NCBI RefSeq assembly: GCF_035830635.1
Contig: NZ_JAYMFI010000003.1
Span: 310,001-374,000, forward strand
Direction of reading: 5' to 3'
DNA: 64,000 nt
Source: Adlercreutzia shanghongiae
Lineage (GTDB): Bacteria; Actinomycetota; Coriobacteriia; Coriobacteriales; Eggerthellaceae
This document shows, piece after piece, positions 32,813-40,511 of the stretch. The notes under the pieces are model-generated. The model saw only the letters and a program-made list of their open reading frames with translations, did no database searches and was not told the DNA's origin. The position numbers and the translations under genes are program-made. Within the stretch, counting starts at the first letter, position 1. The number at the start of each line of letters is the position of its first letter.

Positions 32813-33769
32813 CTAACGATAAACGCGCCAGACCCCAGAACGTGGGCTGCCCTCCCTTACGAGGGCTCCTTCTTCCTTCAGATCGGCAACTATGCGCTCG
32901 ACGCTCCTTTTCGGACGACCGAGATGGTCTGCCAACTGAGTTATGTTTCCTGCCGGATGCTCGGAGAAGAAGGCGAGGGTTCGAGCTTTTGTCTGCTCCT
33001 GTTCGCTCATTGGCCTGGCAAAGGGGAGCATCGCTTCTTTAATCGCCTCGAGCATGAATTCCACGAACGCCCCACTGGTTCCGGTTGCGTCTCCTTCTGC
33101 CAGCGTCTCGTAATACCTGGACTGATGCTCTCTGATGGCGCTTTCGACGGGAAGCCAAGCCAGTACGGGTCTCCATCGCGCGAGCAGCAGAGTGTGCCAG
33201 AGTCGCCCAGTTCTGCCGTTTCCGTCGGCGAAGGGGTGGCAGAACTCGAATTCAAAATGGAATACGCAAGAGGCGAGGAGCGGATGCATAGTCGTGGTCT
33301 TGAGCCAGTTGAAGAGATTCGACATCACCTCGGGAACATATGCTGCCGGCGTGCCTGCGTGGATGAGCCTTTCGCCGTCGAAGACGCCAACATTGCCCGA
33401 ACGGAAGCGGCCCGCTTCGGAAACGAGGCCATCCATCATCATGCGATGGGCTTTGAGAAGGTCGTCGAGGGAAGTGGGATCAAGGTCGGGGATAAGATCG
33501 TAGGCTCGCTTCGCGTTTTCAACTTCACGGATATCGTGCCTGTCTCCCAAGACGCGCTTGCCGTCGAGGATGGCGGTCACGGCCTTTGCGTCGAGGCCGT
33601 TTCCCTCGATAAGGAGTGATGAATGAATGGTTTTGATCCTGAGTTCACGATGAAGCACGGGGCTTTTCGCTAACGGCGCTTCCGGGGACAGCATGCCGAC
33701 GAGCTCGGCGATTTCCATAGAAAGAGAGTCGATGCGGTCGTTGCGCTCAAAGGGCGGTTCGTAGGCCAT
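32813..33769 (-). CDS. Fic-domain AMP-transferase-like protein with built-in inhibitory helix
   Basis: The 318-residue product has the complete Fic motif HPFADGNGRTGR (His178 to Arg189), expected to move AMP from ATP to a hydroxyl on a protein. An N-terminal inhibitory motif SSLLIEGN (Ser51...Glu55-Gly56) marks class II Fic proteins, which keep themselves inactive without an antitoxin. A C-terminal winged helix (NITQLADHLGRPKRSVERIVADL) suggests it can bind DNA. An operator palindrome lies 12 bases before the start. Two small genes precede it on the same strand. Confidence 0.9.
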   Translation of the reverse strand: MAYEPPFERNDRIDSLSMEIAELVGMLSPEAPLAKSPVLHRELRIKTIHSSLLIEGNGLDAKAVTAILDGKRVLGDRHDIREVENAKRAYDLIPDLDPTSLDDLLKAHRMMMDGLVSEAGRFRSGNVGVFDGERLIHAGTPAAYVPEVMSNLFNWLKTTTMHPLLASCVFHFEFEFCHPFADGNGRTGRLWHTLLLARWRPVLAWLPVESAIREHQSRYYETLAEGDATGTSGAFVEFMLEAIKEAMLPFARPMSEQEQTKARTLAFFSEHPAGNITQLADHLGRPKRSVERIVADLKEEGALVREGSPRSGVWRVYR

Positions 33770-33780
33770 AGCTGCTCCTC

Positions 33781-33823
33781 TCTTTTTACCGCCACTATTT
33801 TACCGTCATTGGCGGTAAAAAGA
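33781..33823 (-). promoter_or_regulatory. palindromic operator upstream of the Fic gene
   Basis: tctttttaccgcc (33781-33793) and its exact inverse (33811-33823) form a 13-bp repeat pair; a third half-site (ttttaccgtc, 33798-33807) lies between them. The site is immediately upstream of the Fic ribosome site, consistent with autoregulation by the winged helix of the Fic protein. Confidence 0.78.
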
Positions 33824-33826
33824 TAG

Positions 33827-34039
33827 TTAGACTGCATCGTTGCAGCAAGCAAGTTCTCGCTCGATGAGGGCGTTCGCTACTTCCAGCGCGTCGATTCTGC
33901 GGGCGGCGAGCGTGATCTGGGGCTTCAGCCTGTCGGCGGTTTCCTTGGCGCTGAGCGAGGCGTGGGTCTCCCGAAGTTTGTGGAGCAGCGAATCGATCTG
34001 CCGCTTGGCTTCAGCCAGTTCTTCATGGGTGTACTGCAT
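33827..34039 (-). CDS. small helical protein of unknown function
   Basis: AGGAG precedes the ATG at 34039. The 70-residue product is almost entirely helical (YTHEELAEAKRQIDSLLHKL, then KPQITLAARRIDALEVANAL and IEREL), a layout I have seen in small Coriobacteriia and Firmicutes proteins without assigned function. It lies between the 76-residue gene and Fic. Because it adjoins a Fic operator it could be a small partner of that system, but nothing in the sequence shows this. Confidence 0.68.
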   Translation of the reverse strand: MQYTHEELAEAKRQIDSLLHKLRETHASLSAKETADRLKPQITLAARRIDALEVANALIERELACCNDAV

Positions 34040-34053
34040 GGGGCTCCTCTCCG

Positions 34054-34284
34054 CTAAAGTGCTTTCTTCATCCGGTAATTCGTCAGGGAGATGCCGTCTC
34101 GGGCCTCTTCGTAGTCATCGTCGATGAGGCAGAATGGCAGATTGTGCTTTCGGCATTCGGCAAGGATGCGCTCGTTATCGGCGATGAGGTCGTCGATATC
34201 CACGCTGTCGGCTAGGCGTTGCTCGATGACGTTGGCGAAGCGGCGCACGTCATCGTCGTGGGTTTCCAGATAACGCCTTGTCAT
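34054..34284 (-). CDS. small conserved-looking protein of unknown function
   Basis: Starting at the ATG at 34284, the 76-residue product (MTRRYLETHDDDVRRFANVI... then LIADNERILAECRKHNLPFCLID...) is charged and helical with good codon use. No strong ribosome site is present, but it begins 16 bases after the MerR stop, so it may be read by coupling. It may be the C-terminal piece of a larger kinase-like protein, which I cannot confirm. I do not recognise the family. Confidence 0.5.
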   Translation of the reverse strand: MTRRYLETHDDDVRRFANVIEQRLADSVDIDDLIADNERILAECRKHNLPFCLIDDDYEEARDGISLTNYRMKKAL

Positions 34285-34300
34285 GATGAGATGATCGTGG

Positions 34301-35050
34301 TCAGGCGAATATCGTGCACAGGTAATGATGGTCTTGGTCGGAGGCGGGCAGACAGTAGTCGAAGCGCACGAAGACCGGCTGCTTCGCACCTTTCCGCAGT
34401 GTGGCCACGCGATGGCGGATGGCGTTCAGCGTTCCTTGGAAGGTGTGGCAACGGGTACCCTTCTTGATAACAGCCGCGGGCTCGTGGCTGGTGTGCCCAG
34501 GCGCAAAAGGGTAGAAGGCGCGCGTCTCGTCTTCGTGGAACTCACCGGAGGTGCCGGGCTCGAAGAGGAGGAGCTCGTCGCGTTCTGCGAGGCTTTCCGC
34601 GACGTCGGTTGATAAGAGGTCTGCGACTGTTACGCACTCCAGAAAGATGTTGTGCTCCAAAGTGAAGGCGCGGCCTTTGGGGTTGCGGCTTGCGTCTTCC
34701 ACCATGGGATACAGCTCGTTGAGATGCTGCTCAATGTGCTGAAGCTCGCGAATCTGCTCTTGCACGGCCGCCCGCTGTTCGCTTAGGAGCTTGGCATGCT
34801 CGGCCGCGTTCGGGGACGCGAAGCAATGCTGCATGCGGGCTAAGGGGATGCCCGTCTTGCGCCCCACCATGATCATATCCAGAATAGACAAGTGCTCCAG
34901 CGTGTAGCTGCGGTAGCCTGTTTCTGGGTTCACGATAGGTTTGAGCAGGCCTTTCTTGTCGTACAGCCGCAGCGCATCGTGGGATATGCCGTACAGTTTG
35001 GCAACTTGCCCAATGGACAGCATGCCGGTGGAATCGCTTTCGCGCTTCAT
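34301..35050 (-). CDS. MerR-family regulator with effector-binding-like C-terminus
   Basis: The 249-residue product has a MerR winged helix (MLSIGQVAKLYGISHDALRLYDKKGLLKP, residues ~9-37), the usual coiled coil (about 75-110) and a C-terminal domain of about 130 residues resembling the GyrI-like effector domain of BmrR/BltR-type activators. It is divergent from the YbjQ-family gene at 35136. The intergenic DNA has a MerR-type promoter (19-bp spacer with palindrome) reading into that gene, so that gene is its likely target. Confidence 0.87.
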   Translation of the reverse strand: MKRESDSTGMLSIGQVAKLYGISHDALRLYDKKGLLKPIVNPETGYRSYTLEHLSILDMIMVGRKTGIPLARMQHCFASPNAAEHAKLLSEQRAAVQEQIRELQHIEQHLNELYPMVEDASRNPKGRAFTLEHNIFLECVTVADLLSTDVAESLAERDELLLFEPGTSGEFHEDETRAFYPFAPGHTSHEPAAVIKKGTRCHTFQGTLNAIRHRVATLRKGAKQPVFVRFDYCLPASDQDHHYLCTIFA

Positions 35051-35065
35051 CTTTGGAATCCCTTC

Positions 35066-35096
35066 TTGACTCTTGAGTTGGTCAAGAGTTTATCAT
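35066..35096 (+). promoter_or_regulatory. MerR-activated promoter of the YbjQ-family gene
   Basis: TTGACT (35066-35071) and TATCAT (35091-35096) are 19 bases apart. The spacer and -35 carry a perfect palindrome, actcttga/tcaagagt (35069-35076 and 35082-35089), with a 5-base centre. This is the standard over-long MerR promoter and it points to the YbjQ gene, away from the regulator. Confidence 0.85.
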
Positions 35097-35135
35097 CGCA
35101 AATCGAAAGGACAAACAGCGAAAGAAAGGGTTTCC

Positions 35136-35468
35136 ATGAGCACCTCGTTCAAGCCAAGCATTCCTGTATTCACCGTCGAGACGGGCCTCGATGGGGATAT
35201 GCGCCCCATCGGCCTCGTCCGAGGTAACGTGTGCATGTCTCGAAATGTTGTGAAAGACCTGATGGGAAGCTTGAAGACGCTGGTGGGAGGCGAGATAACC
35301 ACGTGGACCGATCTTATGGTGGAATCGCGCGACATCGCGCTTGAGCGCCTCGTGGCTGAGGCATGGCAGCTGGGCGCCGATGCCGTGACCGGCGTGCGCT
35401 TCTCGTCGAACTTCATCGAGGACGTTGTGGAGGTGCTTGCCTACGGTACTGCCGTGAAAGCGAGGTAA
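35136..35468 (+). CDS. YbjQ family (UPF0145) heavy-metal-binding-domain protein
   Basis: I start at the ATG at 35136, with GAAAGGG just upstream. The 110-residue product fits the YbjQ/UPF0145 fold: an N-terminal strand IPVFTVETGLDG, GLVRGNVCMSRNVVKDLMGSLKTLVGGE, a helix RDIALERLVAEAWQLGADAVTGVRFSS, and a final strand VEVLAYGTAVKA. Proteins of this family form pentamers and have been linked to metal binding without a settled role. Control by a MerR activator with an effector domain fits a stress-response function. Confidence 0.83.
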   Translation: MSTSFKPSIPVFTVETGLDGDMRPIGLVRGNVCMSRNVVKDLMGSLKTLVGGEITTWTDLMVESRDIALERLVAEAWQLGADAVTGVRFSSNFIEDVVEVLAYGTAVKAR

Positions 35469-35526
35469 CAAGCACGGGTGGTGCGGCGGCAACTGTGGGT
35501 GGCGGGGCGCCTCGAAGGAGCCCGCT

Positions 35527-36858
35527 TTATGAAAGGGTGTCGGTGCCGTAGAGGCGGATGGTGCCGCCTTCGAGCTCGTTTACGTCGCCCAGGTATTCCC
35601 AGCTGCACTTCTCGTAGAAGCCCACCAGGTCGGTAACCAGGTACAGGCGCTCATGGCCCATGGCAGCTGCCTCGGCGCGGGCGTGGTTGAGCAGGTGTCG
35701 CGCGAGGCCGTGGTGGCGGTACTCCTCTTCCACGTACAGAGCGCAGAGGTTGGGAGCGAGGTCGGGTCGGTCGTGGAAATCGTTCTCGATGATGCCGCAG
35801 CCGGCGATGATGGCTCCCGCAGGCTCGTTATCCTCGCGCACAACATACCACTGGGGCACGCCACCGGCTCGGGCACTTTCCCGCATGCTTTCTCGGTAGG
35901 CTTCCTCGGGGATGCCCCACTTCTCGGAGAACCACGCGGCTGCTTCTTCTGTCATACCGGGATGTTCCGCCAGCCGCCAAATACGCCAGGGCGCGCTTGT
36001 GTCCAGGTTTGCGTCTAAGCAAGAGCTGATGTTGGCCGCTATGGTGTCAAGCGCCGCCAAAGCATCTTGCCAATTAACGGATTCAGCAAATGGGTTCGAC
36101 AGCTGGTAGCGTCGCCATGCATCGGCCATCTCTGCGCTCTCCTGCAAAAGGGTGAATACGCGCTCGAAATCATTGATCGTTGCTGCGCTTTTGCGTGCGG
36201 TTCTGGTTGCCTCGAGTGCGGAACCGAGAAGAGCGTAATCGATTTCACGTCCTGATGCTCTTAGCGCCCAAATATCGTAGAAGTCTCGCATCCTCGTATT
36301 TTGGGTAGCGAGCGACAGAATTGTTTCTAGCTTCTCGCTTAGGAACGTTTCGTCGTTGTAGGAGCGAAGACTGATGGACCTGTCCTCGAACATGAGCTGG
36401 TACGCATGCTCGACGGCATCAGGGGTAATAGCATCGCCTGTTGATACATCAATCTTGAATGTTGTCTTGGTGCGTTCAATAGAGGCCGTCATGGGGATGC
36501 GGATCCCTCCGTATTCAGAGTCCTCCATAATTTCCGTCGCGCCGCCTGGCTCAAACGTGAAGCCGTCGCCAATGTCGATGCTCGAAATCTCGTTGATAAT
36601 GCGAGCAACATTCTCGAGGTTCATGTCATGACCGCGCATGGTGGCATCGATATCGCGGGTCATGCGCTCCTCTACGCCAACTATGGACGAAAGGAGCATG
36701 CCGCCTTTCAGGATGAAATCGTTCTTGTAGGGCGAAACCGAAAGGCGCTCAAGTAAACGCTCCATAGCGAAATGGCGGAGGAGCATCTGCGCCTTTGCGC
36801 TGTCGCCTTTGGCTCGGTTGCGGATGAGGTCTTTGATTCTCCTGGATCCTGTGATCAT
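35527..36858 (-). CDS. AbiEii nucleotidyltransferase toxin fused to a GNAT acetyltransferase
   Basis: The 443-residue frame is uninterrupted. Residues 1-285 are an AbiEii-type (type IV toxin) nucleotidyltransferase: FILKGGMLL (Lys51-Gly53), the metal-binding pair in MTRDIDA (Asp69, Asp71), KIDV (Asp137), the EKL helix (175-177) and RMRDFYDIW (189-197). Residues 292-443 are a complete GNAT domain: an early WFSEKWGIPEEAYRESM, IIAGCGIIENDFH, the LCALYVEEEYRHHGLARHLL acetyl-CoA loop (379-390) and VGFYEKCSWEYLG. Both parts usually exist as separate proteins. It overlaps the AbiEi antitoxin gene by four bases. Related MenT toxins modify the 3' end of tRNA; what the acetyltransferase adds is unknown. 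Confidence 0.85.
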   Translation of the reverse strand: MITGSRRIKDLIRNRAKGDSAKAQMLLRHFAMERLLERLSVSPYKNDFILKGGMLLSSIVGVEERMTRDIDATMRGHDMNLENVARIINEISSIDIGDGFTFEPGGATEIMEDSEYGGIRIPMTASIERTKTTFKIDVSTGDAITPDAVEHAYQLMFEDRSISLRSYNDETFLSEKLETILSLATQNTRMRDFYDIWALRASGREIDYALLGSALEATRTARKSAATINDFERVFTLLQESAEMADAWRRYQLSNPFAESVNWQDALAALDTIAANISSCLDANLDTSAPWRIWRLAEHPGMTEEAAAWFSEKWGIPEEAYRESMRESARAGGVPQWYVVREDNEPAGAIIAGCGIIENDFHDRPDLAPNLCALYVEEEYRHHGLARHLLNHARAEAAAMGHERLYLVTDLVGFYEKCSWEYLGDVNELEGGTIRLYGTDTLS

Positions 36859-37454
36859 AGCGCTACCTCCATCACCTCGCGCACGCGCGATTCCATGTTC
36901 ATCGTCTTGGCGTATTCAGACAGGCGCGTCATATTTTTGTTCTTTGAGCGGACGTAGCTTCGGATTGCTTGCCGGAAAACCGCCGAATCTGTGCTCGTGC
37001 GTCTTCGGATAAGGTCGCAAATAGTACGTTCCCTGTCGTAGGCTTGCACGGTGCCCCCGCTGGGCGTCTGCACCTCAGCGACGCCTAGGCTGTACCACTC
37101 CGGCTTGACGTAATGAACTCGAATGCCCTGGTCTTTGAGGGGGGTTGCGTTATAGTTGGAATCGACCGTCACGGACAGAGGCGTGGGTTCGTGGTCCGTC
37201 ATGTCGTGGAGGTAGAGGGCCGAATCGTGCGAAAAGATAGCCTTCGGAAAACGTTTCTGAAGAAGCGCCATTTCGTCTGCGAACGTGTTCGGGTCGGCAT
37301 AAACCCCTCGGGATATCCGCTCGAGCCCCCGCCTTTGAACATAGTCGGAGAAGGCGGGTCGCGTAGCACCAGCAGCTTGCGCGTCGCATGAGGTAATGAC
37401 CCCCGCATTGGCGCTAAGGATGCGGTCGAATTCTTTGTCGAATTTAGTAATCAT
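36855..37454 (-). CDS. AbiEi-family antitoxin
   Basis: The 199-residue product has the AbiEi layout: an N-terminal winged helix (GVITSCDAQAAGATRPAFSDYVQRRGLERISRGVY), then the conserved FSHDSALYLHDMTDHEP segment and a C-terminal TVQAYDRERTICDLIRRR region. AbiEi binds inverted repeats upstream of its operon as a repressor and antitoxin. Here a 14-bp perfect inverted repeat overlaps its own start codon (37449-37507). No Shine-Dalgarno site is seen, so the transcript may be leaderless. It overlaps the fused toxin gene by ATGA. Confidence 0.86.
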   Translation of the reverse strand: MITKFDKEFDRILSANAGVITSCDAQAAGATRPAFSDYVQRRGLERISRGVYADPNTFADEMALLQKRFPKAIFSHDSALYLHDMTDHEPTPLSVTVDSNYNATPLKDQGIRVHYVKPEWYSLGVAEVQTPSGGTVQAYDRERTICDLIRRRTSTDSAVFRQAIRSYVRSKNKNMTRLSEYAKTMNMESRVREVMEVAL

Positions 37455-37507
37455 TTTACAATCACGCTGAAATGATATCTCATTATCAGCGCAATTGTAA
37501 AATGATT
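37449..37507 (-). promoter_or_regulatory. nested inverted-repeat operator of the AbiE-GNAT operon
   Basis: aatcattttacaat (37449-37462) pairs perfectly with 37494-37507, and on the same centre CGCTGA (37465-37470) pairs with TCAGCG (37485-37490 region). The left arm covers the AbiEi start codon (37452-37454). The arrangement matches the known habit of AbiEi antitoxins to bind inverted repeats at their promoter. Confidence 0.82.
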
Positions 37508-37529
37508 TTGCGCTTTGGTGGGAATGAGC

Positions 37530-38390
37530 CTACCCCGCCTGCGGGGCTCCGTCGAATGCCGGCTCGTAAAGCGAGCGGGCGAACTCCTCCAGCAGCGCGT
37601 TCACCGCATCGGGCTTGTCGGTGTTCGCGTTGTGGCCGGCTCCTTCTATCCAGCGCAGGGGCACCCCGGTTTTCTGGGACCATGCTCGATTGTAGCGCTT
37701 GGCCGAGCCGGCCTGGTCCTTCTCGCCGCAGATGAGGAGCATCGGGCACGGCACGTGATATGTGCGCTCGGGGACTATCGCGCCGGCGAGGGCCGCGTAG
37801 CCGTGGGCAGCCAGCTCGCAGTATTCCCGCTTCCCGTAATCGTCCATCATGGTGGCCATGAGCGTTCTGCCGTAGTCGGTGGTGGCGCAGCCACTCGAGC
37901 CGAGGCGCTTGAGCGTATTCCAGGGAATCGACAAGTACATGAGCTTCGTGTGCTTCAGGAAAAAGAGTTCCCAGCCTTGGTAATAGCTGAAATCCAAGGG
38001 ACAGGAATCGATTGACGCGAAGCCCGCGACGTCGTCCGGATAGAGTCGCAGGTAGGCTTGCGAGACGTAGCCGCCCATGGACTGGCCGACCAGGATGGGG
38101 CGATTCGTGCCTTCGCGTTTCAGAATCTCGTGGAGCCAGCCGGCCAGGTCATCGAGCGTCCAGCTAAGCTCGAAGGGTCGCGATGCACCGTGAGAGGGCG
38201 GATCCCAGGCGAGCATGTTCGCCCGACCCGCGAAATGTTCGAGCTGTCGCTCGAAGAGTCGATGGTCTGCTGTCAGCCCCGGTAGGAAAACGAGCCAGGG
38301 ACGGTCGGCGTCAACCTCCCGCGAGACCCAGTAGGTTATGGTGCCGGAAGGTATTTGAAGTTGCCGCTCGCTCAGATTCAAATCGTCCAT
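37530..38390 (-). CDS. alpha/beta-hydrolase
   Basis: The 286-residue product has the catalytic triad of an alpha/beta-hydrolase: oxyanion-region FLPGLTADH, nucleophile elbow LVGQSMGGYV (Ser in G-Q-S-M-G), an Asp in LLICGEKDQAG and the final His in IEGAGHNAN. The cap region is short. Substrates may be esters or lactones; none can be chosen. A GGAGAGGCC site precedes the ATG. It is divergent from the XRE gene at 38644. Confidence 0.87.
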   Translation of the reverse strand: MDDLNLSERQLQIPSGTITYWVSREVDADRPWLVFLPGLTADHRLFERQLEHFAGRANMLAWDPPSHGASRPFELSWTLDDLAGWLHEILKREGTNRPILVGQSMGGYVSQAYLRLYPDDVAGFASIDSCPLDFSYYQGWELFFLKHTKLMYLSIPWNTLKRLGSSGCATTDYGRTLMATMMDDYGKREYCELAAHGYAALAGAIVPERTYHVPCPMLLICGEKDQAGSAKRYNRAWSQKTGVPLRWIEGAGHNANTDKPDAVNALLEEFARSLYEPAFDGAPQAG

Positions 38391-38592
38391 CGGCCTCTCC
38401 TTTGGTTGCTGCTGGGTTCTGGCCCATCAGATGAATGGGGCTATCCGAAAGGTTTCGGAAGAACGGCCCGGCTCGTTTGGTTGTCGCGCTCAGACAGCAC
38501 TATACCATCAGCACAGCGGTGAGCGGCTTCCGCTGCGGAACTCAGTCAACCGCCAGTTGATTCTGGTGTTTGGGAAGTTGAGGGATGCTCGC

Positions 38593-38621
38593 TTGTTGTT
38601 GGTGGCTTCGGCGGCAATAAT
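38593..38621 (+). promoter_or_regulatory. promoter of the XRE gene
   Basis: TTGTTG (38593-38598) and AATAAT (38616-38621) are 17 bases apart, 22 bases before the XRE start and followed by an AAAGGAG ribosome site. Confidence 0.55.
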
Positions 38622-38643
38622 AGGAGGTGTCGAAAGGAGCCCC

Positions 38644-39777
38644 ATGGACCAGAACCCTATAGCTGAGCGCATTCGGTCCGAGCGTTGCCGGGGCGGCTAC
38701 ACCCAGGAAGAGCTAGCTGGACACCTGGGGGTCACCAAGGCTGCCGTTTCGAAGTGGGAGTGCGGCCAGAGCGCTCCCGACATTGCGTTGCTGCCGAAGC
38801 TCGCGTCGCTATTCGCTATCACATTGGATGAGTTGCTGGGCTACGAGCCTTTGGCGAGTGCCGAGAAGAGGGAAGAGGTGCAGGCAAATATGCAGTCGCT
38901 ACTTGAGAGCGATGCAACCCGAGCCCTCGATTACGCCAACGAGCAGACTGCCTTGTACTGGTCGGATTCCGAGCTGCTCAGGATGATTGCCATGCTACTT
39001 TACGCGAAAGCTGTCGAACTGGGGAACGGCGCTCCCGAGGTTGTGCCTGGTTTGGCCGATGCGGTTGAGCGGCTATTAGAGAGATCGCTGCAGCTCGATC
39101 CCGACGGACCCTCTGCCGATATGGACCTGCAGACTATCTGCATGCTGATGGCGGCATCGGGGCGCGAGGAGCGAGCTGCCGAGCTCATTGAGAAGAAGGT
39201 GGCAGCCAAGCCGGATATGGTGGCAGTCACGTTCGCGGGCATCAAGCTGAGGGCGGGGGATGCTGAAGAGGCCGCGAGGGTTCTCAAGCGCCAGATGCTC
39301 TTCTCTCTACTGGAAGCTGCAAGCTGCGCCCAGGCTCTGGCGGGGTTTCCGGATCTGGGCGCAGAAGACCTGGAACAGCTTCTTGCTCTCGCCAAGGGTC
39401 TGCAGAAGCCGCAGGGATTCGCCGTGCTTTCTCCGACGCTCATCCCGTTCATTCGCTGCGAACTTGCCGCGCAGCTCGCGCAGTCGGGGCAGACGGATGC
39501 AGCGCTCGACCACCTGGAGGCATTCGAACTTGATTTGGAGAAATGCCGTGGCCTGCTCGCGCATCCGGAGAACCCTCCGTTTTTCGAAAGCGTGCAGGAA
39601 TACCTTTGGGAAAACGGCGACGAGGCGACGGATGTTGCGCGGGAAGAATTGGCCGACGCGCTCTGCGAGGCCCTCATGAAGCGTCTTGAGACGGACGAGC
39701 GATGGAGCGCTCTCCGTGAGAGCCCAAGGTTTGTCGCCGTTATCGAGCGTTTCGCTGACAAGGGGGAGGCGCTATGA
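38644..39777 (+). CDS. XRE-family regulator with long helical-repeat C-terminus
   Basis: I start at the ATG at 38644, seven bases after AAAGGAG; the frame upstream is open but not coding-like. The 377-residue product has a Cro/C1 helix-turn-helix (YTQEELAGHLGVTKAAVSKWECGQSAPD, residues ~18-45) with a LDELLGYEP end, then about 300 residues of helical repeats that look like tetratricopeptide units (for example AELIEKKVAAKPDMVAVTFAG). Such proteins may sense a peptide or protein partner. A short membrane-like frame overlaps its stop codon. Confidence 0.85.
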   Translation: MDQNPIAERIRSERCRGGYTQEELAGHLGVTKAAVSKWECGQSAPDIALLPKLASLFAITLDELLGYEPLASAEKREEVQANMQSLLESDATRALDYANEQTALYWSDSELLRMIAMLLYAKAVELGNGAPEVVPGLADAVERLLERSLQLDPDGPSADMDLQTICMLMAASGREERAAELIEKKVAAKPDMVAVTFAGIKLRAGDAEEAARVLKRQMLFSLLEAASCAQALAGFPDLGAEDLEQLLALAKGLQKPQGFAVLSPTLIPFIRCELAAQLAQSGQTDAALDHLEAFELDLEKCRGLLAHPENPPFFESVQEYLWENGDEATDVAREELADALCEALMKRLETDERWSALRESPRFVAVIERFADKGEAL

Positions 39778-40130
39778 GCGCAATCGATCTGCTTCTCCGG
39801 TACGCGATCATCGCTGTTACTTTCCAGCTCGCCTGCGCCTGGGCGCACGCGTTCCAATCGCCCTGGCCCTTGCCGGATGCGCTCCAGCTTGCGCCCTCGG
39901 CCAAAAGCCAGCTATTCCAATCACTAGGCATTCGTTTCGATCTCGCAACAACGGGTTGGTGCCGAGCGCTACTTTCTGCCAGTGCGGTGCGACATAGGCC
40001 GCTCGGTTCACTAGCAGCAAAAGGACGACAGCAGTGCGATCTCGCGCAAAACATGTGGATGTCTTTTCCCGTGCTGGTCTGTCCTCTTTCTTTAATTGTT
40101 GACGCAGCGGGCTATTGCGGGAGAGTATGA
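39774..40130 (+). CDS. doubtful small gene overlapping the XRE stop
   Basis: The ATG overlaps the XRE stop (ATGA), a strong sign of translational coupling, and the first 30 residues (MSAIDLLLRYAIIAVTF, then ACAWAHAF) could be a membrane helix. The remaining residues look random, with no family likeness, and contain a 20-base segment (39966-39985) resembling the 3' end of the zinc-ribbon XRE gene. It may be a membrane protein gene truncated by a past rearrangement. Apart from this frame, the stretch up to the RelB promoter holds nothing else. Confidence 0.3.
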   Translation: MSAIDLLLRYAIIAVTFQLACAWAHAFQSPWPLPDALQLAPSAKSQLFQSLGIRFDLATTGWCRALLSASAVRHRPLGSLAAKGRQQCDLAQNMWMSFPVLVCPLSLIVDAAGYCGRV

Positions 40131-40183
40131 GGTTTCGTCGAGGGTGTGACAGAATGTTGCCCTTTGAGTTGGCGGTATCTCTT

Positions 40184-40215
40184 TAGTACCCTAATAGGGT
40201 ACAATATGGGTACTA
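40184..40215 (+). promoter_or_regulatory. operator of the RelB/MazF-like operon
   Basis: TAGTACCC (40184-40191) pairs with GGGTACTA (40208-40215), and the intervening GGGTAC (40197-40202) forms a second palindrome with the first half. A TACAAT -10-like hexamer (40200-40205) lies within it. AAGGAGG follows before the antitoxin start. Three half-sites in one promoter suit cooperative binding by antitoxin-toxin complexes. Confidence 0.78.
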
Positions 40216-40232
40216 ATAGAAGGAGGTGCCCT

Positions 40233-40511
40233 ATGGCAACGGCTGCAGTGGCAAGGCGTGCGGAGATTAAGACGCGCACGTCTGATGAGGTGAAACGAGA
40301 TGCGACTGAGGTGTACGCTCGGTGGGGCCTCAGTCTCAATGACGCGATTAACACGTTCCTCATCAAGTCGATTGAGGTTGGTGGTCTGCCGTTCGATTTG
40401 CGTCCGCAGGCGCCGTCGTATGACGCCATCGCTTCGGTGGCATACAGAGCTCCTTTGAATGCGGAAGGTGTCGCTGTGCTGCCGGCGGAATGGGACGACG
40501 GCGATGAATGA
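40233..40511 (+). CDS. RelB/DinJ-family antitoxin
   Basis: AAGGAGG lies just before the ATG at 40233; the frame from 40146 runs through the operator. The 92-residue product has the ribbon-helix-helix of RelB/DinJ (IKTRTSDEVKRDATEVYARWGLSLNDAINTFLIKSIEVGGLPF) and an acidic tail (EWDDGDE) that should contact the toxin. Its end overlaps the toxin gene by eight bases. It should repress its own promoter through the GGGTAC half-sites. Confidence 0.87.
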   Translation: MATAAVARRAEIKTRTSDEVKRDATEVYARWGLSLNDAINTFLIKSIEVGGLPFDLRPQAPSYDAIASVAYRAPLNAEGVAVLPAEWDDGDE

